This document shows positions 27,310 through 50,708 of a stretch of DNA of 64,000 nt, piece after piece; position 1 is the first letter of the stretch, and each line of letters opens with the position of its first letter. A program made the translations under genes and the position numbers. The notes beneath the pieces are model-generated. The model was not told where the DNA came from. It worked only from the letters and a program-made list of their open reading frames with translations, and searched no databases. This stretch comes from Xiphophorus maculatus. Taxonomy: Eukaryota; Chordata; Actinopteri; Cyprinodontiformes; Poeciliidae. The DNA is taken from the NCBI RefSeq assembly GCF_002775205.1, contig NC_036460.1, forward strand, positions 21,470,751-21,534,750. The letters run 5' to 3'.

Positions 27310-30300
27310 GTGCTTTTTTGTCTCTGCTAAACACCTGAAGAGGTTTCGCTTTGGATACCCAATTAACAACCCCGAAGAGTCAAAATCTCTGTTCTGCTTC
27401 TTAGGATCTGCTGGAAATAGGTTGATGTTTCGGTATGCTTTGCACAGCAATTCAAGCAATAAATACAAATCTGACAAAAAATAAATAAAAAATCAAGCAA
27501 TAACAACAAACACTATGTCAACAACTTAACACTTAAATTGTATTTGTAACAACTCGAGAACTTTCAATGAGACAATGGATGTAATAAATTGATAAAACGA
27601 AAGTAATAGATACAACGATGAAAGAAATCAGTGCATGTATTGAACTCACGGTGTCAGCGATCCTCCTTCTCCCTCGTGGAGACTGGAAACAAAGTCCCAG
27701 GTGCAGAAGAACCGGCTTACTTGCATCTCACATGACAGCGCGTTTAGACACAAACAACCGCATGCCCACTGACATACAGTAAAGAGGAGAAGGAGGCTGT
27801 GAGTGATGATGCTGGTGACGCCGGACATGTGAAAGCAGTGAATATAAGTAGCACTTGTTGCCATGGGACTGTCACCATGGAGAATAAAGAGACAATCATC
27901 AGGTCTGAAAGAGTAAGAGGGGTTTACCTGAATGGTTTCAGACAAAGCTAAAGATGTTCAACTATGTTTGCAAATGATTTAGCCTTAGCCAGTTCTTCAT
28001 TGGAAAATACCTCAAGCTTGATCAAGTTTTATGAAAAGTGCATTTGAAAAGAAAAACATCAACCCCCGCCAGCATGGGAGTATTACCAAACAAGTTTCAG
28101 TTTGGTAATAGTAAAACCTGTTCCGCTGAGTTGAAATGCCAATTGGTTTTTGGGAATAAAAAAAATCAGCAAGTTAAATAACATCAAAATGGGATAACAG
28201 TGGTTAAGACAAGAGACAAAAGATAGCTGTGGCTATCAAATCAAAGTCTGCGTCCATTCAAATCAGTTTGTCTGTCATACAGCTTTTGGTTAGTTGACAG
28301 ACAAAAAAAAAGGAATTATTTGCTTTTGTATTGTGAAGAAAATGCTAATGTTTTTAATATTCTAATATTTCTGATGATAAAAAAATTGAGAAAATTCAAA
28401 ATACCTTTATGCTGCAAGTAAGGCTCCATCAGCATGGGAGAAGTCATTTTGGGGAAACAAAATATGCTATTATATTATGGATTACAAAGTAAAAAAATAA
28501 AAATAAAAAGGAAAATATATTGTCAGTTAAATAATTTTGCTCCACTCCCTTTTACCATGATTTGAATAAAGTTATAAACATATTTCAAAAAAGTAAAGAT
28601 TTTAAAATAAAATAGTCTTTCTGCAGGGAATTTCAGATTGACCGACTGGTGTTAACAAGGACATCATCAGTGACGCTCAGACAGGAGCAGGAGGTGAATA
28701 ATTGGAACTGGGGAACGTAGATCAGCTCCTGTCAACTCAGAGAACACCTTCTCTCCACACACCTGCAGACCCACAAACACACATCCTCTTTGTACTCTGA
28801 AGTGATGCATTTCCCCCAGAGTCTAATTACACCCCTACCCAGCTCTCCTGCCACACCAGGGGGAAAGGTGGAACATGACGGGACAGACCGTGTGACCAAC
28901 GTTCAATAAGTGAGATCACCAGAGATTATAAGAAACTTTCCAAAGCACAACAATGCTAACCCACTTCCACTATCTGACGACGTTTCACGTTGCATGTTGC
29001 ACACGTGATTATGCCCCACTTTTCTGTGTGTTTTTCTTTCTTTGCTGTCATGTGAGGACACCGTGCTGCATGTGTATTCATGAGTGCGAGCACCAGTGAA
29101 CAAATGGTGCATCCATTAATACAAAGACAGCAATGAGCAGATCAAACCGAGCGGATCTGATGAGGTTATGCAACCTCGGGACTCACACCTTCAGCGAGGG
29201 AAGATCCATTTTGGGATAAAAGCAATCGATTACATTGGGAAGATTTCCATAACAAAACATGTGCAGCTGGACTTCTGAGGAGAACGCATTATCCTGATTA
29301 TACTAATAGATCGGGCCTGTTTAACTGCATGAATTTTTACACTTCTACTTCACATGTAAATACACCTCATTTCATTTTTGTTTTGGCCCGTTTTGACATT
29401 TTATGCTATTTCAATGTTTCTTTAGATACTTGGCAACATAAAGAAGGGGCAAATAAATCATAGAGTTGCTTAACTGTTCCTCTTATGCATGGATAGAGCT
29501 GTCATGTTGGGGCAACACCAGACAAAACTCAAGAATGAAAAATGAAGAAACTAAAGACAGAAGAAAGAACATCTGTAAAAAGCCCCTTAAGGACATACTA
29601 ATGAACTGAGTTTGGCAAGACCTGTTGAGCAATAATATAATAACAAATATGAACGAAACCCAAAATTCAAACATCCAAGGATCTCTACCTCAAAGGACAT
29701 ACTTGCATAGTGTAACACTTGTAGTTTTGCAGATAACAGATTCTTCCACTTGAGCTTTGGTTCTTGCAGCTCTTCTGGAGTTACAGGCCTCTGAGAAGAT
29801 CGCTCTCCTTTATGCTAGGTGGATGAAAATATCCTGGCAGGCTTTATTCATGCTGTTGGTTTCCTAATGCTCTCTAACAAACTTTTGAAGCTTTTATTGA
29901 AGAGGTGGATTCGTGAAATTCAATTACACCCACTGTGAAACATTTAGTGATTGGTTCAGGGGCATTGAATGCAACGTTAGATTTTTGTAATACATTTGAA
30001 GCATGTGTCATTTTACTTCTACATTACAATTAGTGCTTCGCATTAGCCCATCCATTATCTATACTCGCTAGTCCCTTGGTTGTGGAGGTTGTGGAGGAGC
30101 TGGTGCCTGTCTCAAGAGGGAGAATGTGGAATAGTTAAAGGAGTATGAGAGCTTTTGCATGGCACTGTTATTTTTACACCAATCAAGGGGCTTGCTGTGT
30201 GGGTTTTACATCTCACCGCCCAAGGCAACACAAACAAGCAAGTGTTGTGAGCCTTGAAAAAATAAGTTATCTGTCAGTTACACCTCAAAGTTGCATTGAG

Positions 30301-32240
30301 TCACTCTATGTGTTGCTGTAGGAGTCAGCATGAAACAACACTTTGTTCAACTACATGACCTGCTTGGGAAAATCATGATAAATCTTCCTGATATTGAGCT
30401 TTTAATAGCACCGTTGGTAAATAATTCAGTTTAATAATACTGAAGTTTGTATCTGTTTTCCAATTCAAAATCACATTTACTCAACTTCATCTCAATTGAG
30501 TATCATACACAAAATCGAGAATCTTTAAAATGCAACCTGAGATTTATGAGACCTGGACTATTTCATATTGAGACAGATGTGAAATGTAGTGTGTAAATTG
30601 GTCACGCCTAGAGTAATTTTTTTTTTCTAAAATGAAAGCAGATGCTTTAACACATCTGCATGTTGTTTGGATGGATGGATCACTTTGAAAGCACCAAATA
30701 TCAAAAGCTTCAAAATTAGCTCCAAAATTCTGGAGCCCTCTAGTGAGTTTTTCTATGAAATGTAAGAAGAGTGCTATTTTCTGTGTTTATTTATTTTACA
30801 TGTACTTGAACTGGATTTCAAGCCTTTGGAGGCAAGTCAACAAATTTACTTTTCTTGCTAGTGACTATTTTGAGGTGCGACTGGGTTGTTTATTCAGGGC
30901 AGAAAAAAATCTGCTGGTGTTACTGCTCACTACTGCTCGACAGGGACTCACATGCACAAGCATGCACACAACAGGACCTGGGGGCCACAGTGCTAAAGAC
31001 AAAAGCTCAATTTACAACAGAGTTGGTATACAGAACTCCCTCTTAACACAGCTTATACAGACAGAGCTGTGAGGAATTGTCCTCTTGGGGATTCCTACTG
31101 TTTTGTCCTTTTTGGTCACATTTATTATTTCAGATCATCAAACAAAAGTTTAAATCGTAGCGTAAATACAAAATAGTGCTATCAAATTATTATTATTTTT
31201 GTAGAAAAAAACCCTTACTTTTGATTAAAAAAAGACAAAAACAATAGTTTAAAAATAATACTGACACTACAACAAATCATGTCTCAATCTGAATAAACTT
31301 GAAAATCAAAGTCATTGACATCTATTAGGCATAAATTGGACTACCTGCTCAGAGTTTATGTGTTTAGTTGTGCTTCTCTCCTAGATGAAGCCACTAAAGG
31401 AGCTCTTTTGCCATTAACTCTTTACTTTTTCTTTAATTAAACAAGCACTTACAAGTTCTGTGGAGCTCATTTATTCTTTCCTTTGTATTTAATTTCTATT
31501 TTACTTCTTGTGTACTTTCCTCTGTGCACTGCGCTTTTTTCTCTTGATATTCAAGTTTTTTCTCATTAAGATTTGTATATCCTACTATGTCAAACTCAGT
31601 GTCCTCCATATTATCTGTGTTAATTATTCTCTTACAGACTTATTTCCACCACCATTTGTTTTTCCATTTAGGACATCCATATCACAAGTTATACTTTTTT
31701 TTGCATATAAATTAGATTTAGAGAACAAAAAAGTTTAAATCACTGAAAAACATAAAGACAGATAAAACCTGCTCAAAATGTCATTTCTTATACCTTTTGG
31801 ATCAAATGTAAAGGTTGATAAAAAGCAGACAATCCTGTAAGAGTTACTTTTTATGCAGTGTTGCCCAATCAGTTGAAATGTTTTGGTGACACCTAACGGA
31901 CTGAAGAAGTATTACAACAACATTACAAACCAGGCAAATTATTTTAAACTTTCTCAGGATAACAAAAGAAGGCAAACCAAAGTTTAAGATGTTTTTTAAC
32001 AAACATGTCATTGTGTCATATGTTTGGTTATTTGAAATAAGTTTCAGAAAATAAAGCAGGAGATTTTAATTGCAGGAGCTGCGGTATTTATTGTCACAAA
32101 GTACATAAGAAGATACAACATATAATAATATTCTTTTTATCGTTATGTTATAAAGTGACCTAATGTGGAGAAAAAAAATAGAACGTGTGTTTAATGTCTT
32201 GAAAGAAAAATAAACAACACAAAGAGCAAATAATTAAAAA
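27310..32240. other. Intergenic between pde9a and hepacam
   Basis: No exon with homology and splice support was seen on either strand. The first few hundred bases (27309-27700) should hold the pde9a 5' UTR and promoter. The segment 28640-29240 is more GC-balanced than its surroundings and could hold regulatory sequence, but nothing specific is visible. Confidence 0.4.
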
Positions 32241-32249
32241 ACATAAAAC

Positions 32250-32990
32250 TATTGACTTATATATATTTTGTGTGGATGCCACATTACGGGTGGCACATTT
32301 AGTGGCACCCTATTTTGTTCTGCAGATTTTACTCAGATTGTTTTTTAAATTGACCTTCGATATGAGTATACTTATTCAGTGCTAGAAAATATCTTAAGAA
32401 GCAATTGTTAACAAAATCACCAGTGCCAACTCAAACAACTGTCCTAAAATAAATCTAACTGGAGCCATTTTTTTTCATTTATACTTGGAGAATCTTGAAG
32501 AAAGAAATAGTAGAAAAACACCCCCACTGTTATGTATGGTGGAGGATCTGTGATGGTGTGGGACTGTTTTTCTTCCATAGCCCCTGAGAACTTTACTAGA
32601 GTGAATGGAATCACATTTAACATAGAGAAAAATATTAAATAAAAATCTGGAGAACTTAAAATCTATGAAGTGAAAAAGACAGTCCAGGATTCTGGATAAT
32701 GTGCAAAAAGGACGAGCTAACTAAACCTCTTTCTGTCTCTGATCTATTCACTATTAGATCACTACTAGATATGCTGTTAGATGAGACCAACAGCAGAGAT
32801 GCCTGAGAAATATGTTGGATTGAAACAATTGTTTTGCAACATAGGATTTATTTCCCTAACTGAATAATTACACTCAGATTAATCATTTGGCTTTATTGAG
32901 CTGCTTAAGGTGAGACAAAAATGCAGCAATAAAATTGAAATTCAGTATAAGGCTTTTTATGGATGCCAATAAATATGGCTGGGACTTTGT
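32250..32990 (+). mobile_element. Tc1-like transposon relic downstream of hepacam
   Basis: Contains GGTGGAGGATCTGTGATGGT and GTGGGACTGTTTTTCTTCC, a recognisable transposase region (GGGSVMVWDCFSS). It ends in GATGCCAATAAATATGGCTG, a terminal phrase of this family. Frames are broken. Confidence 0.6.
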
Positions 32991-33246
32991 TTTGTATTTT
33001 ATTATATATTTTCTAAATCAAAAACTCACAATATGAAAACAAATAGATCTGCATATACCAGAACACTGAACCGTATTTAAGAGAGAATCTTAAAAATGTT
33101 TGTGCATAACCATAAAGAAGTGCATCATAAATACCGACACGAGGAAAAAAAAAAGAAGTGAACCCATTTGTTAGCCTAGAACGTGGAACCCAAACTAAAC
33201 ATGCATTTCACATATCTCAGGGTGAAAACTATTTTCCATACGGCTG

Positions 33247-41631
<8,385 letters not shown>

Positions 41632-42205
41632 CTTGTGTCCTGGGCAGAGTGTTTCTCCCGCTCAGTGAGCATGGTTTATCCACCCCGGGCACGTCTCTGC
41701 GGCACAGCACTCTCTCCACTGCCTGCCTGCCTGCGACGCTGGCCTCTGCCTGGTCACACTGAGCCCCACTCTCCCCACAGCACCCCACTCACAGCCAACA
41801 ACAGCCAACTGTGTGTGCGTGTGTATGTGTGTGTTCATGTGACACAGAGACAGTGTGGTTGGAGTAGATCAGCCCTTCTTTTCTTCCTAACTTTGATCTT
41901 TAAAAGTAGGGGATGAAAGGAAAACGTGTTTTAAACAGGCCTTATTGTGTTTGTTCGCTTTTGAAGCCTCGTAATCTACAAACAGAATTAAATGTTAATG
42001 TTTTTGCTTTGTGACTAGTTTAAATAAATCAGTAACTCTTAAAGAAACACGCAAAGTGCCTTTTTTGGCTGCTTTTGTCTCACTGTTCTATGCTTATTCA
42101 CAGTTTAAAGCACATTGTATGTAAACATGCAGTTAACCAAAGAAAGTAAATCTATGAAGGCTATTTCCTGTTCCACCCTTTGACCAGGTACATCAGTGGT
42201 ATATT

Positions 42206-42927
42206 ACAGTGCCTCGCTAATGTCCTTCTTCTACACCTTGAACATTTCAACATTTTGTCAGACTTCAATCATAAACATTGATATATTTTACCATAATTTC
42301 TTTCTTTTTGCTGTAGTCTATACAAGAGGCTCAGCAAAACGCTACGTGGTGTGCAAAACGAAAAGAGCACATAACCCTGAACACGGCGTCCCCTCTGTGA
42401 GACATGGTAGTGGCAGCATCATCCTGTGAGAAAAATATTGATTAGCACGGACAAGGAAGAAAGATTGAAGGATGGAGCTAACTACAGGCCAATTCTGAAG
42501 AAAACCTGTTAGAGGCAGTAACAGACTTGATACTGGGGCAAAGGTCAGCCTTTGTCCACCAGGATTATGAATCTGACCAGTACGATGGAATGGTTTGGAT
42601 GAAATCATATTCATGTGTTAAAAGGCCTAAATCCATAGTTTGAAATTTACAGCTGCTCTCCATCCACTTTTTCTGATCTTGAACTATCTTGCGAAGAATG
42701 ACCAAGTATTTTAGCTACAAATCTGGGAGAAACATCCTAAAAGACTTTCTGCTGTGATTGCAGTGAAAGCAGGTTCTATGAAGTCTTACGTCAGGGATTT
42801 TGAATCCAGAGGTAAAAAAAACAAAACATCTTTTAGATTCTTATTTGATGAAAGTGAAAGTGACATAAATACTTTTTACACATATGTGAAAAGTTCAAAG
42901 GGGATGCATACTTTTGCAAGGTACTGC
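42206..42927 (+). mobile_element. Tc1-like non-autonomous element with both ends
   Basis: The left end CAGTGCCTCGCTAATGTCC and right end ATGCATACTTTTGCAAGGTA are inverted copies of the family terminus. Inside, GACATGGTAGTGGCAGCATC is a transposase relic (GSGSIIL). About 720 bp, frames broken. It is the best-delimited Tc1 copy in the window. Confidence 0.65.
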
Positions 42928-43753
42928 GCCTGTTTATTTATTTTATGACAAAACGAGCAGCAAATTACCGAACCACTATAAACAATGAGCTTATACTTAC
43001 TTTGTCCTCTAGGTGGAGTAGAGGCTGCATCAAGACAGCAGCTTCTCATCTGAGAAACAAAGTGAGCACTAGGTGGGGTGGGGTGGGGGGGTGCATCAAA
43101 AGAACAGTCTAGGCCATGTTTTCACATTAAAGCTGTGCAAAACTGAAGGAAAAACATCAAATGCACTGCTGGAAAAAAAAGACCTAAGAAGCAGCAGATG
43201 AGGCAGAAAACTTTAATTGAAAGACTTTAACACCATACAACTTTTGCCACTACCAGATGTTTTTGTTTTACTTTTTATTTTTTTAAGTTTGTCGAATTAT
43301 TTCATTCCAGATATATAAGTCTTTGCATGTGGTCTGATGAGTCAGCAGCCATTATAAGTGATCTATCTCTCCGACTTCCAGACTCTTTCTTTTAATCTGG
43401 ATATTGTTGGAAACAAAGGTCGCCTCTCTCCAGAGTGGGAATCATGGTTGACGAAGAGCTGCAGGACTGTGGGAGCAGCTACTGTTTTAGTCACCCAAAC
43501 GTTCAGCCCCCTGTGTACCGTGCCATCATAGTCGAACCTCTTCCCCTCACCTCTGTCCTCGCTAAAAAGCAGACCTCGCCACTCCTCTCATCCCCTAATG
43601 GTCTCTGAGTCAAGTGGGACGCTTCTTCTCCGACATGAAAGGCAGAAAGGGAAACAGACTGAGAGATTCAGACAGTTTTAGCTTAATGTCTCATGACTGA
43701 AGCCACTGTTGTTCTCACTAAAGTTATTCGCCAGACGTTTTTGTAAAATCAAC

Positions 43754-43785
43754 CAAACTCAATATAGATTACTATATTGAGTTTG
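43754..43785. repeat. 13-bp hairpin
   Basis: CAAACTCAATATA (43754-43766) pairs exactly with TATATTGAGTTTG (43773-43785) around 6 nt. Confidence 0.9.
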
Positions 43786-44191
43786 AATATGTCAAGGTTG
43801 TTTTTCAAAAGATTTTCTATTTCGCTGTTTTACTCAACATGTCTCTGACGATATGGGGCATAGAGCATATCTCAAAATCTGAGATCTATTATATCTATGT
43901 TGTGATTTTCCCCCCTACTTAGATTTATTTTTAAAATTCTTTCTTTATATGTATTTAATTGGCCTCATTAGCACCATATGTAAGAATATTGCATGGATTT
44001 CAGAAAACTACGGCAATCATAAAACATGTGGAAGCATTTTGAGAAGAAGCCAAGGCTCACTCTGTAAAAAATTTATTTATTTTTTTGTCTAAGATCTTTA
44101 GTGATTATTTAAAGTCAAATTGCTATAAGAAGCAACCTGGTAAATGTGTTGCATTAAGATTATGTTCCAAGTCCCAACTTTTATGTCTGCC

Positions 44192-44227
44192 CATGCCATT
44201 GCAATTGGCAAACATTGCAATGGCATG
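44192..44227. repeat. 14-bp hairpin
   Basis: CATGCCATTGCAAT (44192-44205) pairs exactly with ATTGCAATGGCATG (44214-44227) around 8 nt. Confidence 0.9.
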
Positions 44228-45234
44228 TTCTCATATGAGAAGGAAGAAAAGGGAAACAATCTCATTGCGTGAGGATCAGAAAGAAAGATATTCTTGAAGT
44301 CTCATGTAAAGATTCAAACAGGATTATAAGTAGTTAAAGTTCTGGATTCTTGTTCCTCCTGTGATGTCATCAACCCAAATACACATAAAGTAGGGTTGGG
44401 GCGTTTCCTCTTCAGTGTGGAAATCCATACGACATTTCTCAGCTGCGCTTTTTTTCTTTGACATTTATTAGTGGAAAAACAAGCAAAGAAAAAATTATGT
44501 TGGCAACATTTTTTCTTCCTGATTAACTTATGGTTGTGACAAAGTGAATCCTTCCCCCCCCCCCTTAAACTAGGCCTTTCTCTTCACTGTCAGAATTCAA
44601 TCTACCGCACAAAGTGGGTGTTGTGCTATGTTTGGAGGTGTGCATAATATTGATTGTTCACCCACAGTCATTAAAGAGACAGCAGAACGTGGCCATGGCA
44701 CCTCTGGGACTGAGTAGGAGAAAAGAATAGGTCCAAATAAAACCCATAGAGGATGTTTATGAGATTGAGGAGGAGGAGGAGGAGAAGTAATGTCAGCCTG
44801 AGAAGGAAGTGTTTGCACTCTGCCATTGCCAAACCACTTCTAACGAGATGTCGGCTGTCCTATCTCTACAGCTGGTGACACAGCCCATCATTTGCGTACG
44901 TGTGTCTGCGTGTGTGACAGTGTGTGTGCATGAGAGACGGTGGGAATGAGTGACTCGAGTGTTGATGAGCATGTTAAAGTATGGGCTGTGTTCTTCCTGT
45001 GTGAGGAAGCATGTGCAGCTCGGGTTTGTGCAGTGTGCTGCGTGGCTCAGATGTGTGTGGGTGGGCTGAGTGGGTGCACAGGGAGACTGAAGATGCACTA
45101 TCCTGTTTCTCATAAAGTGAACAAGACTGCCTCGGCAGATAGAGAGAAATGGAGGAACACTTCTGTGATTTAGCCAGCCTTATTGTAATAAGTCGTCTAT
45201 TATTGAAAACGGCTCCTTGCGAAGTTATTTATAC

Positions 45235-46145
45235 CGCTTGACCTTTTTCCACATCTGTTGCGTCACAACCTCATGATATTAGAAAAACACAAAGTAGAGA
45301 GCAACTGGGAAGGATAGGGAGACATAATATTCAAAACGTTTTTTTCTAAGAGTGAAAATCTGAAAAGTATGGCATGTACTTGCACTTACTCACCTATGTA
45401 GATATTTTTCCCAAACCACCTGTTCAAACTTCAACATTCGTTCTTCTAGAAATAGATCAGGCTGCTCAATAAAATATGAGTTTTTCAGGTCTGGACTTTG
45501 ACTAGACCATTTTTAGACATGAACATACTATAATAATTCCCATCATAGTTCTGGATCAATGTTAACATTATTACATTGTAGAAGATCACATTCTTAAGTC
45601 AAATATAAGATTCCCATCTATCTTCACATAAACTGTTTCTTATTGGTACCCTCAGAAGAATGCATTCACACATCATGACGCTGCTACCACCATGTTACAA
45701 TGTAGAGATGGTGTGCTCACGCATTGAGTTTGGAATGTAAACCTAAAATTTCCATTGTCCATTGGGTTCAGCTCTGACCAGAGACACTTCTTACACAGCT
45801 GTGCTGTTGCTCCAACACGGCTTTTGGCAAATTGCAAACAGAACCAGCTATGGCTGTTTTCTGGCCACCCTTAAAAACAAGTCCATATTTCTGCTGTTCA
45901 CAGCTGGTAGTTTTCTTGACTCCCAAAGCTATCATGACCATCTTGTGGCTGTCCAATATTTGTTCCATTTTGGGATGTTGGATTGATGAATTAATTGCTG
46001 TTTGAGATGTTCAAATTATGAGTTATTGTTTCATAGCCCAAACCTGCTTTCAACAACTGAATATAATGATCCATATTAGTCTGTAGGATGCTGTTTATTC
46101 ACAAATATTTCCTAACAATCTTCTGAGGTCTTGACAGAACAGCTG
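45235..46145 (-). mobile_element. Tc1-like transposon relic
   Basis: Phrases such as GTTGCGTCACAACCTCATG, TTTCAGGTCTGGACTTTGAC and ACCACCATGTTACAATG are typical of decayed fish Tc1 copies read from the antisense side. No intact frame. Confidence 0.55.
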
Positions 46146-46844
46146 TATATATATAAACTTACGTTACCAGTTAAGGAAGTTGTGAAGGCAACTCTTGGTC
46201 TGCATTTTATTTTGGGGTGTCAGAGTAAACAGGTACTGAATATATATGCCTTGTCCGTCTTTTCAAACTTTTGTAGAAAAGAAAAAAAAATCTTGTAGCA
46301 TTTACCCTTTACTTCTCTATCATGCACCGATTTGTGGTGCACATAAAATCTTATTAAACTACATTAAGGTCTGTAACTGCAATGTGGCAAAATATGGAAA
46401 AGTTAATAATTTTGCAAGCCGCTGTTGCCCTATATGTGAGAAGAACAAACATCACTGTGTGGAGAAAACATCTGGAGATATGATTAAAGCATCTGTGCCA
46501 TTAATCCACGCTGGCTCTCCAACTATGCAAAACATAATTACTATAATAAAGCCATGTTGACTAGTAAACATTATTGCTACCAAACCTGGGAACTTTGTCT
46601 GCAGCTTGAAAAACACACATTTATGTTATAAATTATTCATGAGATTTCTTGCATTAGTGAGCTCCACAGGAGACAGAAAAAAGGTTTCAGCTTCAATAAA
46701 ACATGCTTCCTCTGATTAAATACTCTGCTACTGTTGCAGAGGAGAACGAGCGGCTGAACTTTTAACAATTTAATGCAAGGGCGAGATGTAGGTGAACATC
46801 AAGGGGCCTGTTTGAAACAAACACATCCTCAAGTTCCACTGTAT

Positions 46845-47763
46845 AGTTAGAATGGATTTATTAATGCCACGACTATACACCAAAGTTCAGGTACTACTCA
46901 GTTAACTATTGAAGCACCAGGGCTCTGAAAAAACTTACAGCACAACACAGGAACAGAGCATATAGAACTATTACCGGATAAGGTAAAACGGTACCAAAAT
47001 GCATCTGGATAAGAGTGTAGATACGGCATGCTTACGGCTCTGGAAGATCAGATTTATAGAAAAATGCTTGTTGTGAAAAGTCTTATCACATGGTCAGAAA
47101 GATATAAACAACAAATAGAACATACATAGCTACTTTTCTTTTGGCGATTTGGATGCTTTAATTGTTTTTGTAAGCAAGTCAGAAAAAGGTCAAAATACAA
47201 GCACATCAAAAAACAAAAACAACAAAAAAACGTGGCAAATCAAAAAACAACAGAAGCCACCAGTCACAAAAAGTGATGCATACAAGGTGTATACACAGGA
47301 TATTTGCACTGATCCATTCAAAAAATAAGCCCTGTTTAACTTTTGGCAGACATTCATTTTCACATTCACAGATCATCATCTAAAAACTAGCACAGTACCA
47401 GAAATTTCACAAGTACATGCAGTGAGTCGCAAATTCTGGGTCATACATATCCGTACTGATGAGGCTGCCGAAGAAGCAGGGAGGGAGTGTTAAAGTTCAC
47501 AAATATTTCACATAACACACCCTCGAAACTGTTCATTTTCTAAAGCTAACTCATGTTAGGGGGGAGGTGGAGGAAGGGATATGATTTTGTTGGGGTGGGA
47601 TTAAAAAGGTAAGCCTGCAAACCAGCTTATGCCAGCTTGAGCCACACATCTTTCACTACCTCTTCTTGACTCTTCTCCCTCTCATCATCCAGGTCAGGAC
47701 AGGGGCGTCACTGCTCCGGCACAGATGTGTCGTCTCTCTCTACTGCCCCCGATCTTCCTGTCT
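46845..47763 (-). other. nrgn: Probable nrgn 3' UTR exon
   Basis: Inferred, not proven. On the minus strand a clean acceptor (TTCTGTTTTTAG, then AGACAGG) at 47763 opens a stretch with no long ORF that ends at an AATAAA signal (plus-strand TTTATT at 46857-46862). Mammalian NRGN has its 3' UTR split over later exons, and strong donors follow the stop codon at 50.7 kb, so this is the natural downstream exon. RNA-seq junctions from about 50.65-50.71 kb to 47763 would settle it. Confidence 0.45.
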
Positions 47764-49941
47764 CTAAAAACAGAAATAGGCGAGGCGTAGTCAGGATATG
47801 AAGAACCTAGAAAGGACTGTTCCTATATCTATTACCGTCAAGGTTAAAGAGCCTCTCAGACAAAGCGACACACTGATCGTACTGAAGTTGAGAAAAGCTA
47901 TTGGAAAAAAAAAAGTGAGAAAGCGTTTGGCTCAAATATGTTTATTACCTCTCCAAACTTTTAGTGTACAGTTTATACTGGAGTTTTCTTGAGGGTGACT
48001 GTTGAAATGACTGATGAGAACGTCTCTTGTAGAAAGGGGGTCTACCCCTGCGGGAGGAGCTCAAGACGCTCAGTTTCCCTCCGACAGGTCCATTAATTCT
48101 GCTCCGCCGTTTTAGGCTTATACTGTACCTAATGCACCTGCAGCTATAAATACATCTCCTACCTAAAGACACAAAGCATCCAGCAACTGGGTTAGGGAGA
48201 ATTATTGATGCAGATCCACCATGTTAAACACGCTCACCTGATTAAAACCCGGCCATACTTGGGAAAGAAATGGGTCATACATATTTAAAGTTTTATTTTA
48301 AGTTCATGGAGGTTGATTAGAATTATGAGGAGTGAAGGTTGATGGAAAGAATTATCTTTGTAATCTGCATTTCATTTTTTTCATTCTTTCCTTTTTTTGT
48401 TGTTTTCATTTTCTTGCCTGAATGTAGGTCAGTCATCGCCTCACCATATGTAGCTTTGGTTATTCTATGGCCAACGTTTTTTGTACCTCTCCATCTAACT
48501 ACGTGTCATTTCGTACATGCAAGAGTACAACCAACAATCTAAGGTGTTTTTCTATCTTACTCAAACTCTACTTCAGGTAAATGTGAACTTAAAAAAAATA
48601 TCTACCAGCATGAGGACACTTTGAGTTGTTTTGGTTTGATGAGGAACATCCAGAGTCTCAAACAGAGACTCTCCTCAAAAGGATTGACCTACTCTGCTCA
48701 CTTTACCCTTGCAAGCAGTGTTGCAAAAACCTCCCAGAAGGTAATACACTGTCAAAATAAACTAAGCCTGTAATTCAAAACTAAGACTTGTTGTTTATGT
48801 ATATGGATGTAATGGTGTGCTAACATACAATACGTATGATAGGAAGACTGGGTGATGCAAAGGTATGAAATGGAGTCTGAACTGACTGACCTGCACCTGG
48901 TTGAGGATATGTGAGTCATGCTAATTTTCTTGAAAAATGCAACAGTTTTCACTTCTTTTATGTCATGTTTTCTTTTTTTATTAATGATCTTTTTTGTGTT
49001 TCTTTTTTGTTATTGCTATTTTGTTTTGTTTCTCGCAGTTGCCTTCGTTTTCAGGCTCCAGGCTTCAGGATTATGATTGTTGTGCCAAGTTCACCCTGAT
49101 GCTTGGATCAGATCGTGTCTGTCATGCCACTGAGTCAATAAAGACCAACATGCAATGAGAAGAATATCTCACTGTCCACAGTAAGATTTAAACATAAAAA
49201 AAATAAGACGTCAGAGTAACCATTTCATTCATCTTAACCCTAACATATCGTCACCTTTCTAAAGGAATGACGGTGGTGATTATATAAAATTTTTGTTTTC
49301 AAAATTGTACTCATCGCTCCAAAGACACATCCTGCTTTGGTAAAGATCTGAACAGAACGAGAGATTATAACTGTGATGATTATTCGCTCAGATCATAAAG
49401 AGAAATTAAGACATTGACAATATCACCCAGATGTTTTGGTAAGGCAAAAGTCTTATTTTAAAATAAATTTACAGAAACAGGAAACCTTTTCTACAGGTTG
49501 CTATATTAATCAAATACAAATTAAGTTATGTATTTAGCAAACATTGGAGGATTATTTTATTGGTCAAGCACAAACTGCCTGCACTTTGCAAATTGCTCCA
49601 TGGTTACAAATGTGACGCAATGTTTGTTAAAAGAAACATTTCCGAACTCAAGGTTCAACATCAATTAATAATGTTGGTAATTAATTATCAGTAATGTTGA
49701 TAATAATTAATATCCATAAAGCAGTAGTATTAATCTTACAGTTTGTGGCAACTCTTCAAATGTAAAGTTCTAGTAGTCTATATATCTTATATCATTTGAA
49801 TTTCTTTTGCTTTTATTAAATTTTTTAAAACTAAATTTATTTCTCACTAAATTCTGTATTTGAGTTCTTGTCTACATTTCTATGTAAATTGTTTCATTTT
49901 GTATGTTTGTTGTGATGTGGGATAAAAAATAAATAAATTAA

Positions 49942-50043
<102 letters not shown>

Positions 50044-50708
50044 TAATAATAAAAACATTTCCTTGGACTTTTGTCACCGACAGAAATGCTGGTTTGTAAA
50101 GCTTAAGCTCAACTCGTTGAGTATTTTGTAATGTAATAATTAAAAGTTACTTTTTTTTCCCACCTACTCTCTTACATCAAATAGAGACTAGTAAATAGGT
50201 GCGAGATGACGGTACTTGACATTTTCCAAGCAAACGGAACCTGAATACCTTCTGCCTCTTGCATCTAGAGGCAGATTAATCTGAGCTCTCGAGGAGAAAA
50301 AATGAACTGAGACATTCAGTCATCTGTCGCTATCCCGTGGGGTAATTAAATGAGTCACTCAGTTATGTCTTGCATTAATCACACTTGGGTTAAACCATGA
50401 GGGACTTTTAAAAGACAGACTGAATTATGTATAGGATTAAATGGCTGTTGTCATAATGTTTAAGATTATATTAGTGTTCCTTCAATATGTGTTTGTCTCA
50501 GAGAAGACATCCTGAGAATATCAGATCATGTTGCTTTTGTGAATATATTTGGCTTTATCTAAATATTCTGTCACTGTGATTAAATAAGTAACTTCCCCAT
50601 CACTTACCTTAAGTTGTCTAGTGTAGTTATGACGTGATGAGAGCCTCTCTTACCATATTTACAATCGCTAACCATAATGCCCTCTTGGCTGCATTATGGG
50701 ACTTAGTC

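Larger units (their letters stand above)
43016..45230. other. Intergenic, hepacam upstream side; no gene seen
   Basis: The GC-balanced segment 43370-43640 could be a conserved non-coding block, but no ORF or splice-supported exon fits. Two perfect hairpins (43754-43785, 44192-44227) lie here. Confidence 0.4.
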